Source: Chryseobacterium sp. CH21 (GTDB lineage: Bacteria > Bacteroidota > Bacteroidia > Flavobacteriales > Weeksellaceae). Taken from it: 44,474 nucleotides of DNA. Under the pieces are notes generated by a model. It made no database searches and was not told the DNA's origin. It was given only the letters and a program-made list of their open reading frames with translations. The stretch is from NCBI RefSeq assembly GCF_004119445.1, contig NZ_QICI01000046.1, forward strand, positions 1 through 44,474, given 5' to 3'. Numbering within the stretch: position 1 is the stretch's first letter; each line of letters starts with the position of its first letter. Both the position numbers and the translations under genes were made by a program. Shown here one piece after another: positions 36,155 to 44,403 of the stretch.

Positions 36155-36898
36155 ATGTTACAAATTAAAGACCTTCACGCCAAAATTGAAGATGGCGCAG
36201 AAATATTAAAAGGTATTAATCTTGAAATAAAGCCGGGCGAAGTTCACGCTATTATGGGGCCGAACGGAGCTGGGAAATCTACCCTTTCTTCTGTGATCGC
36301 TGGTAAAGAGGATTATGAAGTGACTGGTGGAGAGATTCTTTTCCAGGGAGAAGACATCAGTGAAGATGCTCCTGAAGATAGAGCTCACAAAGGAATTTTC
36401 CTTTCTTTCCAGTATCCAGTGGAAATTCCGGGAGTTTCTGTAACGAACTTTATCAAAGCTGCTTTAAACGAAACAAGAAAAGCAAATGGACTGGAAGAAA
36501 TGCCGGCAAAAGAAATGCTTGCATTAATCCGTGAAAAATCTGAAAAACTGGGAATCAAAAAAGATTTCCTTTCAAGATCATTGAACGAGGGATTCTCAGG
36601 AGGTGAAAAGAAAAGAAATGAGATCTTCCAGATGATGATGCTTAATCCTAAATTGGCTATTCTTGATGAGACAGATTCAGGATTGGATATTGACGCTTTA
36701 AGAATCGTTGCAGATGGTGTAAACCACTTTAAAAATGAAGGAAATGCAGTTCTTCTGATTACACACTATCAGAGATTGCTTAACTATATTCAGCCTGATT
36801 TCGTTCACGTTTTAGCAGATGGAAAAATCATCAAAACTGGTGATAAATCTTTAGCATTAGAGCTTGAAGAAAAAGGTTACGACTGGCTTCTTAACTAA
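36155..36898 (+). CDS. sufC: Fe-S cluster assembly ATPase SufC
   Basis: This ABC-type ATPase of 247 residues drives conformational change in SufBC2D. Walker A is GPNGAGKST (35-43), the Q-loop is [12 protein letters not shown] near 82, and the signature is FSGGEKKR (147-154). Walker B with the catalytic Glu is [12 protein letters not shown] (167-178), and the H-loop is [10 protein letters not shown]. There is no membrane domain, as usual for SufC. A 141-base gap precedes sufD; the long gaps in this cluster are unusual for an operon but no terminator interrupts them. Confidence 0.97.
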   Translation: MLQIKDLHAKIEDGAEILKGINLEIKPGEVHAIMGPNGAGKSTLSSVIAGKEDYEVTGGEILFQGEDISEDAPEDRAHKGIFLSFQYPVEIPGVSVTNFIKAALNETRKANGLEEMPAKEMLALIREKSEKLGIKKDFLSRSLNEGFSGGEKKRNEIFQMMMLNPKLAILDETDSGLDIDALRIVADGVNHFKNEGNAVLLITHYQRLLNYIQPDFVHVLADGKIIKTGDKSLALELEEKGYDWLLN

Positions 36899-37039
36899 GA
36901 AGAATATATTATTTCAGAGATTAAAATTTTTCACAATTATTCATTCGTGAAGTCTGTCAAAATAAAGAATCTCTACTATTAAAAATTGGATTCCCTATTC
37001 CTCGGAATACCAATATTTTAGTTCAAAAAAAAAGAAAAA

Positions 37040-38374
37040 ATGGTGCAAACCACAGATATACCAGTAATGGCATTAAAAGAACAACTTATAGAGAACCATA
37101 ATGAATTTTTGGAGAGTCTTCGTCACAGATTTCTGGATGATGAAAGAAAAGCAGCTCTTCAGAGATTTGCAGACCTTGGTTTTCCTACTAAAAAAGACGA
37201 AGAATATAAATATACCAATCTAAAGGAAATCACGGAAAAAAGCTACAACTTCTTCCCGAAAGAGAACCACAATATCACTAAGGAGCAGTTTGATGAATTG
37301 CACCTTGGGGAAGAAAATTTTGATTGGATTGTTTTTGTAAACGGTAAACTTCACAAAGAGCTTTCTAAAGTTTCTATTGAAAATGTAGAATTTCTTTCAT
37401 TCAACTATGCATTAAACGATGAGAAGCATAAAGAGGTTTTTGAAAAATACTTCAATACGATTGCTTCTAAAGAACAGGCTTTTACTAACCTGAACCTTGC
37501 TTATTGCAAATATGGGTTCTTCCTTAAGGTTCCTAAAAATGTAGTGATTGAAAAACCAATCCATGTTTTCTATATTTCTCAGAATCAAGAAGAAAACACA
37601 TTCTACAATACAAGAAACCTTTTAATCGTAGAAGAAGGAGCCAAAGTAGAAGTGATTGAAAGCCACCATAATTTTGACAGCACGTATGTATTAACGAACT
37701 CTGTAACGGAGATCTTTACTTATCCGAATGCAAAAGCAGACTGGCACAAGCTTCAGAATGATAACAACACAACCTATCTTATTGACAGTACGTTCGCAAG
37801 ACAGGAGAAAGACAGTTTAACAACTGTAAACACATTCTCTTTCGGAGGTAAACTGGTAAGAAACAACCTTGATTTTATTCATAATGGATCTAATATCAAT
37901 TCATTTATGAACGGAATCACAATCATTGGGAAAGATCAATTGGTAGACCACCACACGGCAGTTCACCACAACTTCCCGAACTGTGAAAGTTATCAGAACT
38001 ACAAAGGAATCTTTGATGGGAATGCCCATGGAGTTTTCAATGGAAAAGTTTTTGTTGACAAAATTGCTCAGAAAACAAACGCATATCAGCAAAACAACAA
38101 CGTATTGCTAAGCGAAGGGGCTAGTATTGATACGAAACCTCAGTTAGAGATCTTTGCTGATGATGTAAAATGTTCTCACGGTTGTACCGTAGGTCAATTG
38201 AATGAAGATGCTTTATTCTACCTGAGAGCGAGAGGAATTTCTAAAAAAGAAGCGCAGGCATTACTTTTATATGCTTTCGCTAATGATGCAATGCAAAACA
38301 TTGATATAGAACCTCTAAAAGAAAAAATCTCAAAGCTATTGGCTGAGAAATTAGGAGTTGATATAGAATTCTAA
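37040..38374 (+). CDS. sufD: Fe-S cluster assembly protein SufD
   Basis: SufD, a SufB paralog, pairs with SufB and SufC. The 444-residue protein has the family core: IVEEGAKVEVIESHH near residue 197, VDHHTAVHHNFPNCESYQNY near 301 with the conserved His, GNAHGVFNGKVFVDKIAQKT, and IFADDVKCSHGCTVGQLNED with RARGISKKEAQALLLYAF toward the end. Translation could begin at 37040 or at the in-frame ATG at 37067 (MALKEQLIENH), which looks more like family starts; neither has a decisive site upstream. The cluster ends here at a hairpin, so sufS and sufE are not part of this operon. Confidence 0.95.
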   Translation: MVQTTDIPVMALKEQLIENHNEFLESLRHRFLDDERKAALQRFADLGFPTKKDEEYKYTNLKEITEKSYNFFPKENHNITKEQFDELHLGEENFDWIVFVNGKLHKELSKVSIENVEFLSFNYALNDEKHKEVFEKYFNTIASKEQAFTNLNLAYCKYGFFLKVPKNVVIEKPIHVFYISQNQEENTFYNTRNLLIVEEGAKVEVIESHHNFDSTYVLTNSVTEIFTYPNAKADWHKLQNDNNTTYLIDSTFARQEKDSLTTVNTFSFGGKLVRNNLDFIHNGSNINSFMNGITIIGKDQLVDHHTAVHHNFPNCESYQNYKGIFDGNAHGVFNGKVFVDKIAQKTNAYQQNNNVLLSEGASIDTKPQLEIFADDVKCSHGCTVGQLNEDALFYLRARGISKKEAQALLLYAFANDAMQNIDIEPLKEKISKLLAEKLGVDIEF

Positions 38375-38396
38375 GACTTATATATATTGATACACA

Positions 38397-38421
38397 AAAG
38401 CACTTCTTTTTGAAGTGCTTT
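38397..38421. terminator. Bidirectional terminator between sufD and the DUF3078 gene
   Basis: AAAGCACTTC and GAAGTGCTTT pair over 10 bp with a five-base T loop. T runs follow on both strands. The same AAGCACTTC stem is used by the terminator at 39552-39579. Confidence 0.85.
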
Positions 38422-38451
38422 GTTATTTTTATGCAGATAATGTTTCTGTTT

Positions 38452-39375
38452 TTATTTCTTTAACCAACCTTGGTTGTCTTTATTATCAGAACGTTTTTTT
38501 CCATTATCGAAATTATAGGCTAAACCTACTCCTAACGTCTGCTTCAACTGTGTTTTCCATATCTGATTATGGTCGTACAACAGATCAAGGGTAACATTGG
38601 TAGAGATGTATTTATTGATTTTCATGCTTAAAACTCCGCTATATCCAAGAACCAGTCTTTCAGGATGATCAAGATAGTTTGAGAATACAGAAGCCGTATT
38701 CAGCAAAGTAATGTTCTCCATAATCTTCAGCTTATACATTGCCGTACCAAGGAAACCGAATTGGAACAGAGACGAATCTCCGTCATTTTTCAGCCCATAA
38801 GTTCCTGCTTTCTGAAGGTCTTCATCTAAAACAAAGGTCCATCTTGCATTGGCAGGACGCAAAGTCACAGAAAGATTATCATTGGGACGGTAAGTCACCC
38901 CAGCTCCTAAATTCAGGTAGCCTGGCGCCATAAAATTGGAAATCTTCTTAGCATCAGGATTGTTCCCATCTTCATATCCGGGAGCAAATTGAGTCTGAAG
39001 ACCCGCACCTACTGAGAAATACCAATGTTTCGCAAATTCTCTACCATAGTTGGTAGAAAGATTGATAACATCCTGAGTTTTTCTTACACCCGTCCCCTGT
39101 GTATTATTTTGTCCATACCCAAGGATAATAATGTTTTCCCAAAGGTCTTTCCCTTTTTCATAGGTTAGGTTGTAATTGACACCAGCAAGCCATCCAACGT
39201 TGTTGGCTCCTCCTCCTACCCAGTTTGAAAAGGCAGCCTGATTGAGCATTAATGTATTTTGTCCTTGAATAGACCAGGCCTTAACAGTGTCTGTTGCCGG
39301 CGCTTCCGTTTTAGTCTCCTGAGCCATTACTACAGCTCCTAAAGAGATAGAGCTGATCAATAAAAGTTTTTTCAT
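38452..39375 (-). CDS. DUF3078 outer-membrane-type protein, intact copy
   Basis: The 307-residue protein has signal peptide MKKLLLISSISLGAVVMAQE. The DUF3078 region starts with WSIQGQNTLMLNQAAFSNWV and GGGANNVGWLAGVNYNL. Alternating beta strands (LWENIIILGYGQNN, WYFSVGAGLQTQF, KISNFMAPGYLNLGAGVTYR) suggest an outer-membrane beta-barrel. The end is charged (RSDNKDNQGWLKK). The function is unknown. A close paralog lies directly upstream in tandem. Confidence 0.88.
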   Translation of the reverse strand: MKKLLLISSISLGAVVMAQETKTEAPATDTVKAWSIQGQNTLMLNQAAFSNWVGGGANNVGWLAGVNYNLTYEKGKDLWENIIILGYGQNNTQGTGVRKTQDVINLSTNYGREFAKHWYFSVGAGLQTQFAPGYEDGNNPDAKKISNFMAPGYLNLGAGVTYRPNDNLSVTLRPANARWTFVLDEDLQKAGTYGLKNDGDSSLFQFGFLGTAMYKLKIMENITLLNTASVFSNYLDHPERLVLGYSGVLSMKINKYISTNVTLDLLYDHNQIWKTQLKQTLGVGLAYNFDNGKKRSDNKDNQGWLKK

Positions 39376-39390
39376 AATGTCGATTTATTA

Positions 39391-39398
39391 CAAATGTA
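39391..39398 (-). promoter_or_regulatory. Promoter -7 element of the intact DUF3078 gene
   Basis: TACATTTG on the minus strand, 15 bases upstream of the start codon. Confidence 0.55.
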
Positions 39399-39551
39399 TA
39401 AATAATAATCTACGCCGGAATAAAATTCACTTTAAAATGAATTTAACATTATTAAATTAATGCTTATAATCCAATGAAAATAAACCATTTAAATAACACC
39501 CATTCATCTGTCAAACTTAAACCAACTTAAAAGCACAGTAATTTTAAGAAC

Positions 39552-39579
39552 AAAAAAGCACTTCATTTCTGAAGTGCTT
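39552..39579 (-). terminator. Terminator of the second DUF3078 gene
   Basis: On the minus strand AAGCACTTC, loop AGAAAT and GAAGTGCTT, then TTTT. The stem is identical in sequence to the one after the paralog, pointing to duplication of gene plus terminator. Confidence 0.8.
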
Positions 39580-39602
39580 ATCATTAAAATATGTATTCTG
39601 TT

Positions 39603-40528
39603 TTATTTTTTTAACCACCATTGGCTGTCTTTCCGATCAGAGCGTTTTACACCGTTATTCAGCGTATAAGCGAAACCAATTCCAAGGGTTTGTTTAAGCT
39701 GTGTTTTTTCTATCTGGTTATGATCATATAGTAAATCTACCGTGACGTTGGACGAAATATACTTATTAACTTTCAGATTCAACAGAGCTCCATAAGCAAG
39801 AACCAATCTTTCCGGATGGTCAAGATAATTTGAAAAGACAGAAGCTGTATTCGTTAAATAAATGTCTTCCATTATTTTCAGCTTGTACATGGCTGTTCCC
39901 AGAAAACCAAACTGCAATAAGAAGTATCACCATCATTTTTTAAACCATAGCTTCCTGCCGTCTGAAGATCTTTATCTAGTACAAAAGTCCATCTGGCGTT
40001 GGTAGGGCGCAAAGTTACCGTAAGGTCATCATTAGGTCTGTACGTGATACCCATCCCGATGTTTACGTAACCTGGTGCCATAAAGTTTGAAATTTTTTTT
40101 GCATCCGGATTATTTCCATCTTCATATCCTGCTGCAAACTGGGATTGTAAACCTGCTCCAAGAGAGAAATACCAGCTTTTTGAAAACTTTCTCCCGTAAT
40201 TGGTAGAAACATTAATAACATCCTGAGTTTTTCTTATTCCAAGACCTTTGGTATCATTTTGCCCATACCCTAGAATGATGATATTCTCCCACAGATCTTT
40301 GTCTTTTTCATAGGTGATGTTGTAATTGGCTCCGGCAAGCCATCCAACGTTATTGGCTCCCCCTCCTACCCAGTTTGAAAAGGCAGCCTGGTTAATCATT
40401 AGTGTGTTTTTTCCTAATACTGACCAGTATCTTACTGTGTCAACCACTACGGAATCTTTTTTCAATTCATCTTGTGCACTCGCAGAGATCCCTATCAAAA
40501 AGGAAAGAATCAATAAAAACTTCTTCAT
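39603..40528 (-). pseudogene. DUF3078 protein, second copy with apparent frameshift
   Basis: The copy begins MKKFLLILSFLIGISASAQD and follows the intact paralog closely (NTLMINQAAFSNWVGGGANN, KKISNFMAPGYVNIGMGITY). It runs to NDGDTS near residue 204, where the frame changes. The rest (LQFGFLGTAMYKLKIMEDI onward to WWLKK) continues in the next frame from about 39917. Adding one A to AA at 39919-39920 (plus strand) restores a 308-residue protein, one residue longer than the paralog, which reads GDSSLFQFGFLG at this place. It has its own promoter at 40550-40557 and its own terminator. Confidence 0.85.
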
Positions 40529-40549
40529 TACTCTAAATAATTTTCAATA

Positions 40550-40557
40550 CAAAAGTA
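40550..40557 (-). promoter_or_regulatory. Promoter -7 element of the second DUF3078 gene
   Basis: TACTTTTG on the minus strand, 21 bases upstream of the start codon. Confidence 0.55.
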
Positions 40558-40776
40558 TTAATATAATTTTTTTTAAAGGCAAATTCAGCTTTAAAGAATC
40601 AAATTTCATCAAAGTTGAATCAATCACAATAACATATTATATAAAATCAATGCCAAAATAATAAGTTTCAAAATAAAATTTGATACCTTTTGTCTTAAAA
40701 TCAGCTAGGTAGGAATGAATTCATCGCCAAATTTTCCGAAATTTATCCTTGGCTTTTGATTTGACATAAAATCTTC

Positions 40777-41544
40777 ATGTTTAAAAATATAATTTCCAAA
40801 AGAGCAGTTATATACCCATTGTTGATGCTTTCTGCAATGTGGTTCGGGTATTTTTTACAAATGCAGGGCTTTTTTCAAAGCTGCTTTGGAGCCATTATTC
40901 CGCTTTTGCCTGAAGGATTGCTTGGAGTGGTTACCTCTCCTCTTTTACATGGAAATATTGATCATATTATAGGAAATTCTATTCCGATAGCCGCACTGAT
41001 GTTTTTGTTGTATCAGTTTTATCCTATAGTGGCCAACAAGGTTTTTATTATCGGATGGCTGGCAACCGGGCTTTTGGTATGGCTTCTTCCTCCTATTGAT
41101 ATTCTCACAGGCGACTACATGTATACATGTACCATCGGAGCCAGTGGTGTAGTATATGTTCTTGCCTTTTTTCTTTTTTTTAGCGGAGTATTCAAGTGGA
41201 ATACGAAACTTCTGACGATTTCTATGCTTGTTGTACTCTATTATGGAAGCTTAGTATGGGGTATGCTTCCGGAAGAATTGTTTTATAACATGCAGGAGCC
41301 TAGTAAAATTTCATGGCAGGCTCATCTTTCCGGAGCCGTAGTAGGAAGTATCATTGCATTTTCCTTTAAAAATGTAGGGGAAAAGAAGAAAAAATTCATT
41401 TGGGAATTTCCTAATTATTATAGTGAAAAGGACGATAAACTGTGGCAGGAATACAAAGAAAATCATCCGGAAGACTTTATGGAGCTACCTTATAAAAAAA
41501 GAGATGATATCTGGGATCATTTGGATGAATTAAGAAAGAGATAA
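40777..41544 (+). CDS. Rhomboid-family intramembrane serine protease
   Basis: The 255-residue protein has six predicted membrane helices and the rhomboid catalytic pair: S123 in the motif GASGVVYV and H183 in WQAHLSGAVVG. The conserved HGNIDHIIGNSIP near residues 58-70 supplies the His/Asn residues of helix 2. The C-terminal 55 residues are cytoplasmic and charged (KDDKLWQEYKENHPEDFMEL), an extension without a recognised domain. Rhomboids cut membrane-spanning substrates; the substrate here is unknown. It lies ahead of dprA, which has its own promoter. Confidence 0.9.
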   Translation: MFKNIISKRAVIYPLLMLSAMWFGYFLQMQGFFQSCFGAIIPLLPEGLLGVVTSPLLHGNIDHIIGNSIPIAALMFLLYQFYPIVANKVFIIGWLATGLLVWLLPPIDILTGDYMYTCTIGASGVVYVLAFFLFFSGVFKWNTKLLTISMLVVLYYGSLVWGMLPEELFYNMQEPSKISWQAHLSGAVVGSIIAFSFKNVGEKKKKFIWEFPNYYSEKDDKLWQEYKENHPEDFMELPYKKRDDIWDHLDELRKR

Positions 41545-41556
41545 AACTTATTTCAT

Positions 41557-41564
41557 TACATTTG
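41557..41564 (+). promoter_or_regulatory. dprA promoter -7 element
   Basis: TACATTTG, a perfect TAnnTTTG match ending 12 bases before the ATG at 41577. A TTG in the dprA frame at 41562 is part of this box and so is not a start codon. Confidence 0.6.
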
Positions 41565-41576
41565 AAAAAAACATAC

Positions 41577-42686
41577 ATGATCCCTGAAGAATATTTATAT
41601 GCCATCGCTCTCCGTGAATGCAGCCAGATTGGCGACATCCATTTTCATAAACTAGTCCATACTTTTGGAAGTGCTCAGGAAGCATGGAAAAGAGCAAAGA
41701 AAGAGCATAAAAAACTGGAAGGAATAGGACAAAAAACGGTTTCTGATATTGGCAATGATGCTCATTTGAAATTCGCAGAAGAAGAATTGAATTTTTGCGA
41801 AAAAAATAATATCCAAATCAGGCTGAGACACCTTCATGAAACCCCTTCCCTTCTTCATGAATGTAATGATGCCCCTGCTATTCTTTATCAAAAAGGACAA
41901 ATTAATGATTCGCTTGCCAAAGTAAGTATCGTAGGAACAAGAAATATGACTGCTTATGGTCAGCAATTTATTGAAGAATTCTTTGAAGCCTCGCAATCTT
42001 CAAACTATATATCGGTAAGCGGTCTTGCCCTGGGAGTTGACAAAGAGGTTCATGAACAGTCTATTCGCACCCGAAAACCTACTATAGGAGTTCTGGCTCA
42101 TGGTTTTAAATTTTTATATCCTGCAAAAAATAAACGACTTTCAGAAAAAATTCTTCAGGAAGGAGGAGCATTAATCACAGAATTCAGCTCTAACAGAAAG
42201 CCAGACCGGGAAAATTTTATTCAGAGGAACAGAATTGTTGCAGGAATATCGCCAGCCACAATCGTAGTAGAAACAGGTTTTGGAGGCGGATCCATAAGTA
42301 CCGCAGCATTTGCCAATGACTATAATCGTGATGTTTTTGCCCTACCGGGAAAAATTACCGATACAGCCAGCCAAGGGTGTAATCAATTGATTTTCCATAA
42401 TAAAGCAACGGCTATTTCTACCATAAAAGATCTTATCGGCATGCTTGGATTTAATGAACCAAAAGAAAAAATGGAAGAGTTATTTCCTTACAGCGAGACA
42501 CAGGCACAATTATCTGAAAATCAACAATTAATATATCAATCTATTAAAGAGCATCCCCAGATTTCCCTAGATGATCTGTCACAGAAAATTGAAGTTTCTA
42601 CTCACAAAATTTTGCCAATAATTTTAGAATTGGAACTTTTAGGTAAAGTAAAATCGTTTTCCGGGAGACAATTTATGGCAATTTGA
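41577..42686 (+). CDS. dprA: DNA-processing protein DprA
   Basis: DprA binds incoming single-stranded DNA during natural transformation and loads RecA. The 369-residue protein begins MIPEEYLYAIALRECSQIGD, the usual family start. After a helical N-terminal domain the Rossmann fold shows SIVGTRNMTAYGQQF near residue 118, SGLALGVDKEVHEQS near 146, VLAHGFKFLYPAKNKRL near 170 and NRIVAGISPATIVVETGFGG near 217. A C-terminal winged-helix-like domain (LSENQQLIYQSIKEHPQISL) ends the protein. The genome therefore has at least this part of a competence pathway; no com genes are in the window. Confidence 0.95.
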   Translation: MIPEEYLYAIALRECSQIGDIHFHKLVHTFGSAQEAWKRAKKEHKKLEGIGQKTVSDIGNDAHLKFAEEELNFCEKNNIQIRLRHLHETPSLLHECNDAPAILYQKGQINDSLAKVSIVGTRNMTAYGQQFIEEFFEASQSSNYISVSGLALGVDKEVHEQSIRTRKPTIGVLAHGFKFLYPAKNKRLSEKILQEGGALITEFSSNRKPDRENFIQRNRIVAGISPATIVVETGFGGGSISTAAFANDYNRDVFALPGKITDTASQGCNQLIFHNKATAISTIKDLIGMLGFNEPKEKMEELFPYSETQAQLSENQQLIYQSIKEHPQISLDDLSQKIEVSTHKILPIILELELLGKVKSFSGRQFMAI

Positions 42687-42819
42687 CATTTAACGATTTC
42701 TTAATATTGCATTATTTCATACATAACATTTCATTTTAATAATTTTTGATCATAAATTATCAATTTAATAATATTACGAAACATTATTATTTAATTTTTA
42801 ACAATGTTGAAATAGAGTG

Positions 42820-42849
42820 TTGTGAATCTTGAAAAAAAAATTAAATTTG
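42820..42849 (+). promoter_or_regulatory. Glutamate dehydrogenase promoter
   Basis: TTG (42820-42822), a 19-base spacer and TAAATTTG (42842-42849), 26 bases before the ATG. The upstream 42687-42819 is very AT-rich and holds only short, unconvincing inverted repeats. Confidence 0.75.
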
Positions 42850-42875
42850 TTGACAATAATATTCAACCTTAATAT

Positions 42876-44234
42876 ATGGAACAATATAATATTGACCAGA
42901 AAATCCAAGAGTTTATTGCAAAAATTGAAGCAAAAAATCCTAACGAACCGGAGTTCTTACAGGCTGTAAAAGAAGTTGCCGTAACTGTAATTCCATTCAT
43001 TGCTACTAAAAAAGAATACACCGGAATGAAGCTGCTTGAAAGAATGGCTGAAGCTGAAAGAATTATTATTTTCAGAGTTCCATGGGTTGATGACAAAGGA
43101 GAAATTCAGGTTAACAGAGGTTTCAGAATTCAAATGAACTCTGCTATTGGTCCATACAAAGGAGGAATCCGTTTCCACCCTACAGTAAACTTATCCGTTC
43201 TTAAGTTCTTAGCTTTTGAACAAGTATTCAAAAACTCTTTAACAACGCTTCCAATGGGAGGTGGTAAAGGAGGTTCAGATTTCGATCCACAAGGAAAATC
43301 TGACATGGAAGTAATGCGTTTCTGCCAGGCTTTCATGACAGAATTATGCAAGCACATTGGTCCTGAAACAGACGTACCTGCAGGAGATATCGGTGTTGGA
43401 GCAAGAGAAATCGGATATTTATTCGGCCAGTACAAGAAAATCAGAAACGAATTTACTGGAGTTCTTACAGGAAAAGGTCTTGCTTACGGAGGTTCATTAA
43501 TCCGTCCTGAAGCTACAGGATACGGTGTAGTATACTTCGCTGAGCAGATGCTTAAAACAATCGGACAGAATTTCGAAGGTAAAATTGTAACGGTATCAGG
43601 TTTCGGAAACGTAGCTTGGGGAGTTATCAAAAAAGCAACTGAACTGGGCGCTAAAGTAGTAACAGTTTCTGGTCCAGATGGATACATCTACGATAAAGAT
43701 GGTATCAGCGGAGAAAAGATTGATTATTTATTAGAGCTGAGATCTTCAGGAAACAACAGAGCTGAAGATTATGCTAAAAAATATCCATCTGCTGAGTTCC
43801 ATGCTGGAAAACGTCCTTGGGATGTGAAGTGTGATGTAGCTTTCCCTTCTGCAACTCAAAACGAATTAGATTTAGATGATGCAAGAAAATTAGTTGAAAA
43901 CGGATGTATCTGTGTAACTGAAGCAGCGAATATGCCTTCTACATTAGATGCTATCAACTATTTCTTAGACAATAAAGTATTATTCTCTCCTGGTAAAGCT
44001 TCCAATGCTGGAGGTGTTGCTACATCAGGATTAGAAATGACTCAGAACTCTATCCGTCTTAACTGGACTTCTGAAGAGGTAGACGCAAGATTAAAGGAAA
44101 TCATGATCGGTATCCATAAAGCTTGTAGAGACTACGGAAAAGACGAAGACGGTTATGTAAACTACGTAAAAGGTGCCAATATTGCCGGCTTCGTAAAAGT
44201 AGCAGAAGCAATGTTAGCTCAAGGAGTTGTATAA
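42876..44234 (+). CDS. gdhA: NADP-type glutamate dehydrogenase
   Basis: This hexameric enzyme interconverts 2-oxoglutarate plus ammonium and glutamate; the 452-residue length and sequence match the NADP(H)-specific assimilating class (E. coli GdhA is 447). The catalytic region is LPMGGGKGGSDFDPQGKSDM near residue 124 with the active-site Lys, after KGGIRFHPTVNLSVLKFLAF. PAGDIGVGAREIGYLFGQYK follows near 168, and the nucleotide-binding fold begins VSGFGNVAWGVIKKATELGA near 242. CITEAANMPST-like ending CVTEAANMPSTLDA and KASNAGGVATSGLEMTQNS are family signatures. It is a single-gene unit; the IS end begins 27 bases after its stop. Confidence 0.96.
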   Translation: MEQYNIDQKIQEFIAKIEAKNPNEPEFLQAVKEVAVTVIPFIATKKEYTGMKLLERMAEAERIIIFRVPWVDDKGEIQVNRGFRIQMNSAIGPYKGGIRFHPTVNLSVLKFLAFEQVFKNSLTTLPMGGGKGGSDFDPQGKSDMEVMRFCQAFMTELCKHIGPETDVPAGDIGVGAREIGYLFGQYKKIRNEFTGVLTGKGLAYGGSLIRPEATGYGVVYFAEQMLKTIGQNFEGKIVTVSGFGNVAWGVIKKATELGAKVVTVSGPDGYIYDKDGISGEKIDYLLELRSSGNNRAEDYAKKYPSAEFHAGKRPWDVKCDVAFPSATQNELDLDDARKLVENGCICVTEAANMPSTLDAINYFLDNKVLFSPGKASNAGGVATSGLEMTQNSIRLNWTSEEVDARLKEIMIGIHKACRDYGKDEDGYVNYVKGANIAGFVKVAEAMLAQGVV

Positions 44235-44270
44235 CATAAAAAACAAAGGTTGGGAAAAATCCTAGTCATG

Positions 44271-44305
44271 GTCGGAAGATTTTTTCTTCCGACTTTTTGT
44301 TTTTA
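44271..44305 (+). terminator. Terminator hairpin inside the right IS end, downstream of gdhA
   Basis: A 9-bp perfect stem with a five-T loop (44280-44284), then TTTTTGTTTTT. It would stop gdhA transcripts about 55 bases after the stop codon and block read-through into the transposase. Confidence 0.75.
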
Positions 44306-44351
44306 GATATTCAATATTATTATTTTAATTAATTGATTATCAGCCATTTAA

Positions 44352-44383
44352 TTTGTTTTATTATTTCATTTTTTGTATCTTTA
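44352..44383 (+). promoter_or_regulatory. IS transposase promoter, right copy
   Basis: TTTG (44352-44355), a 20-base spacer and TATCTTTA (44376-44383), 20 bases before the ATG. It lies between the arms of the 14-bp inverted repeat. Confidence 0.5.
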
Positions 44384-44403
44384 TTGCTGATAATCAATTG
44401 TTT

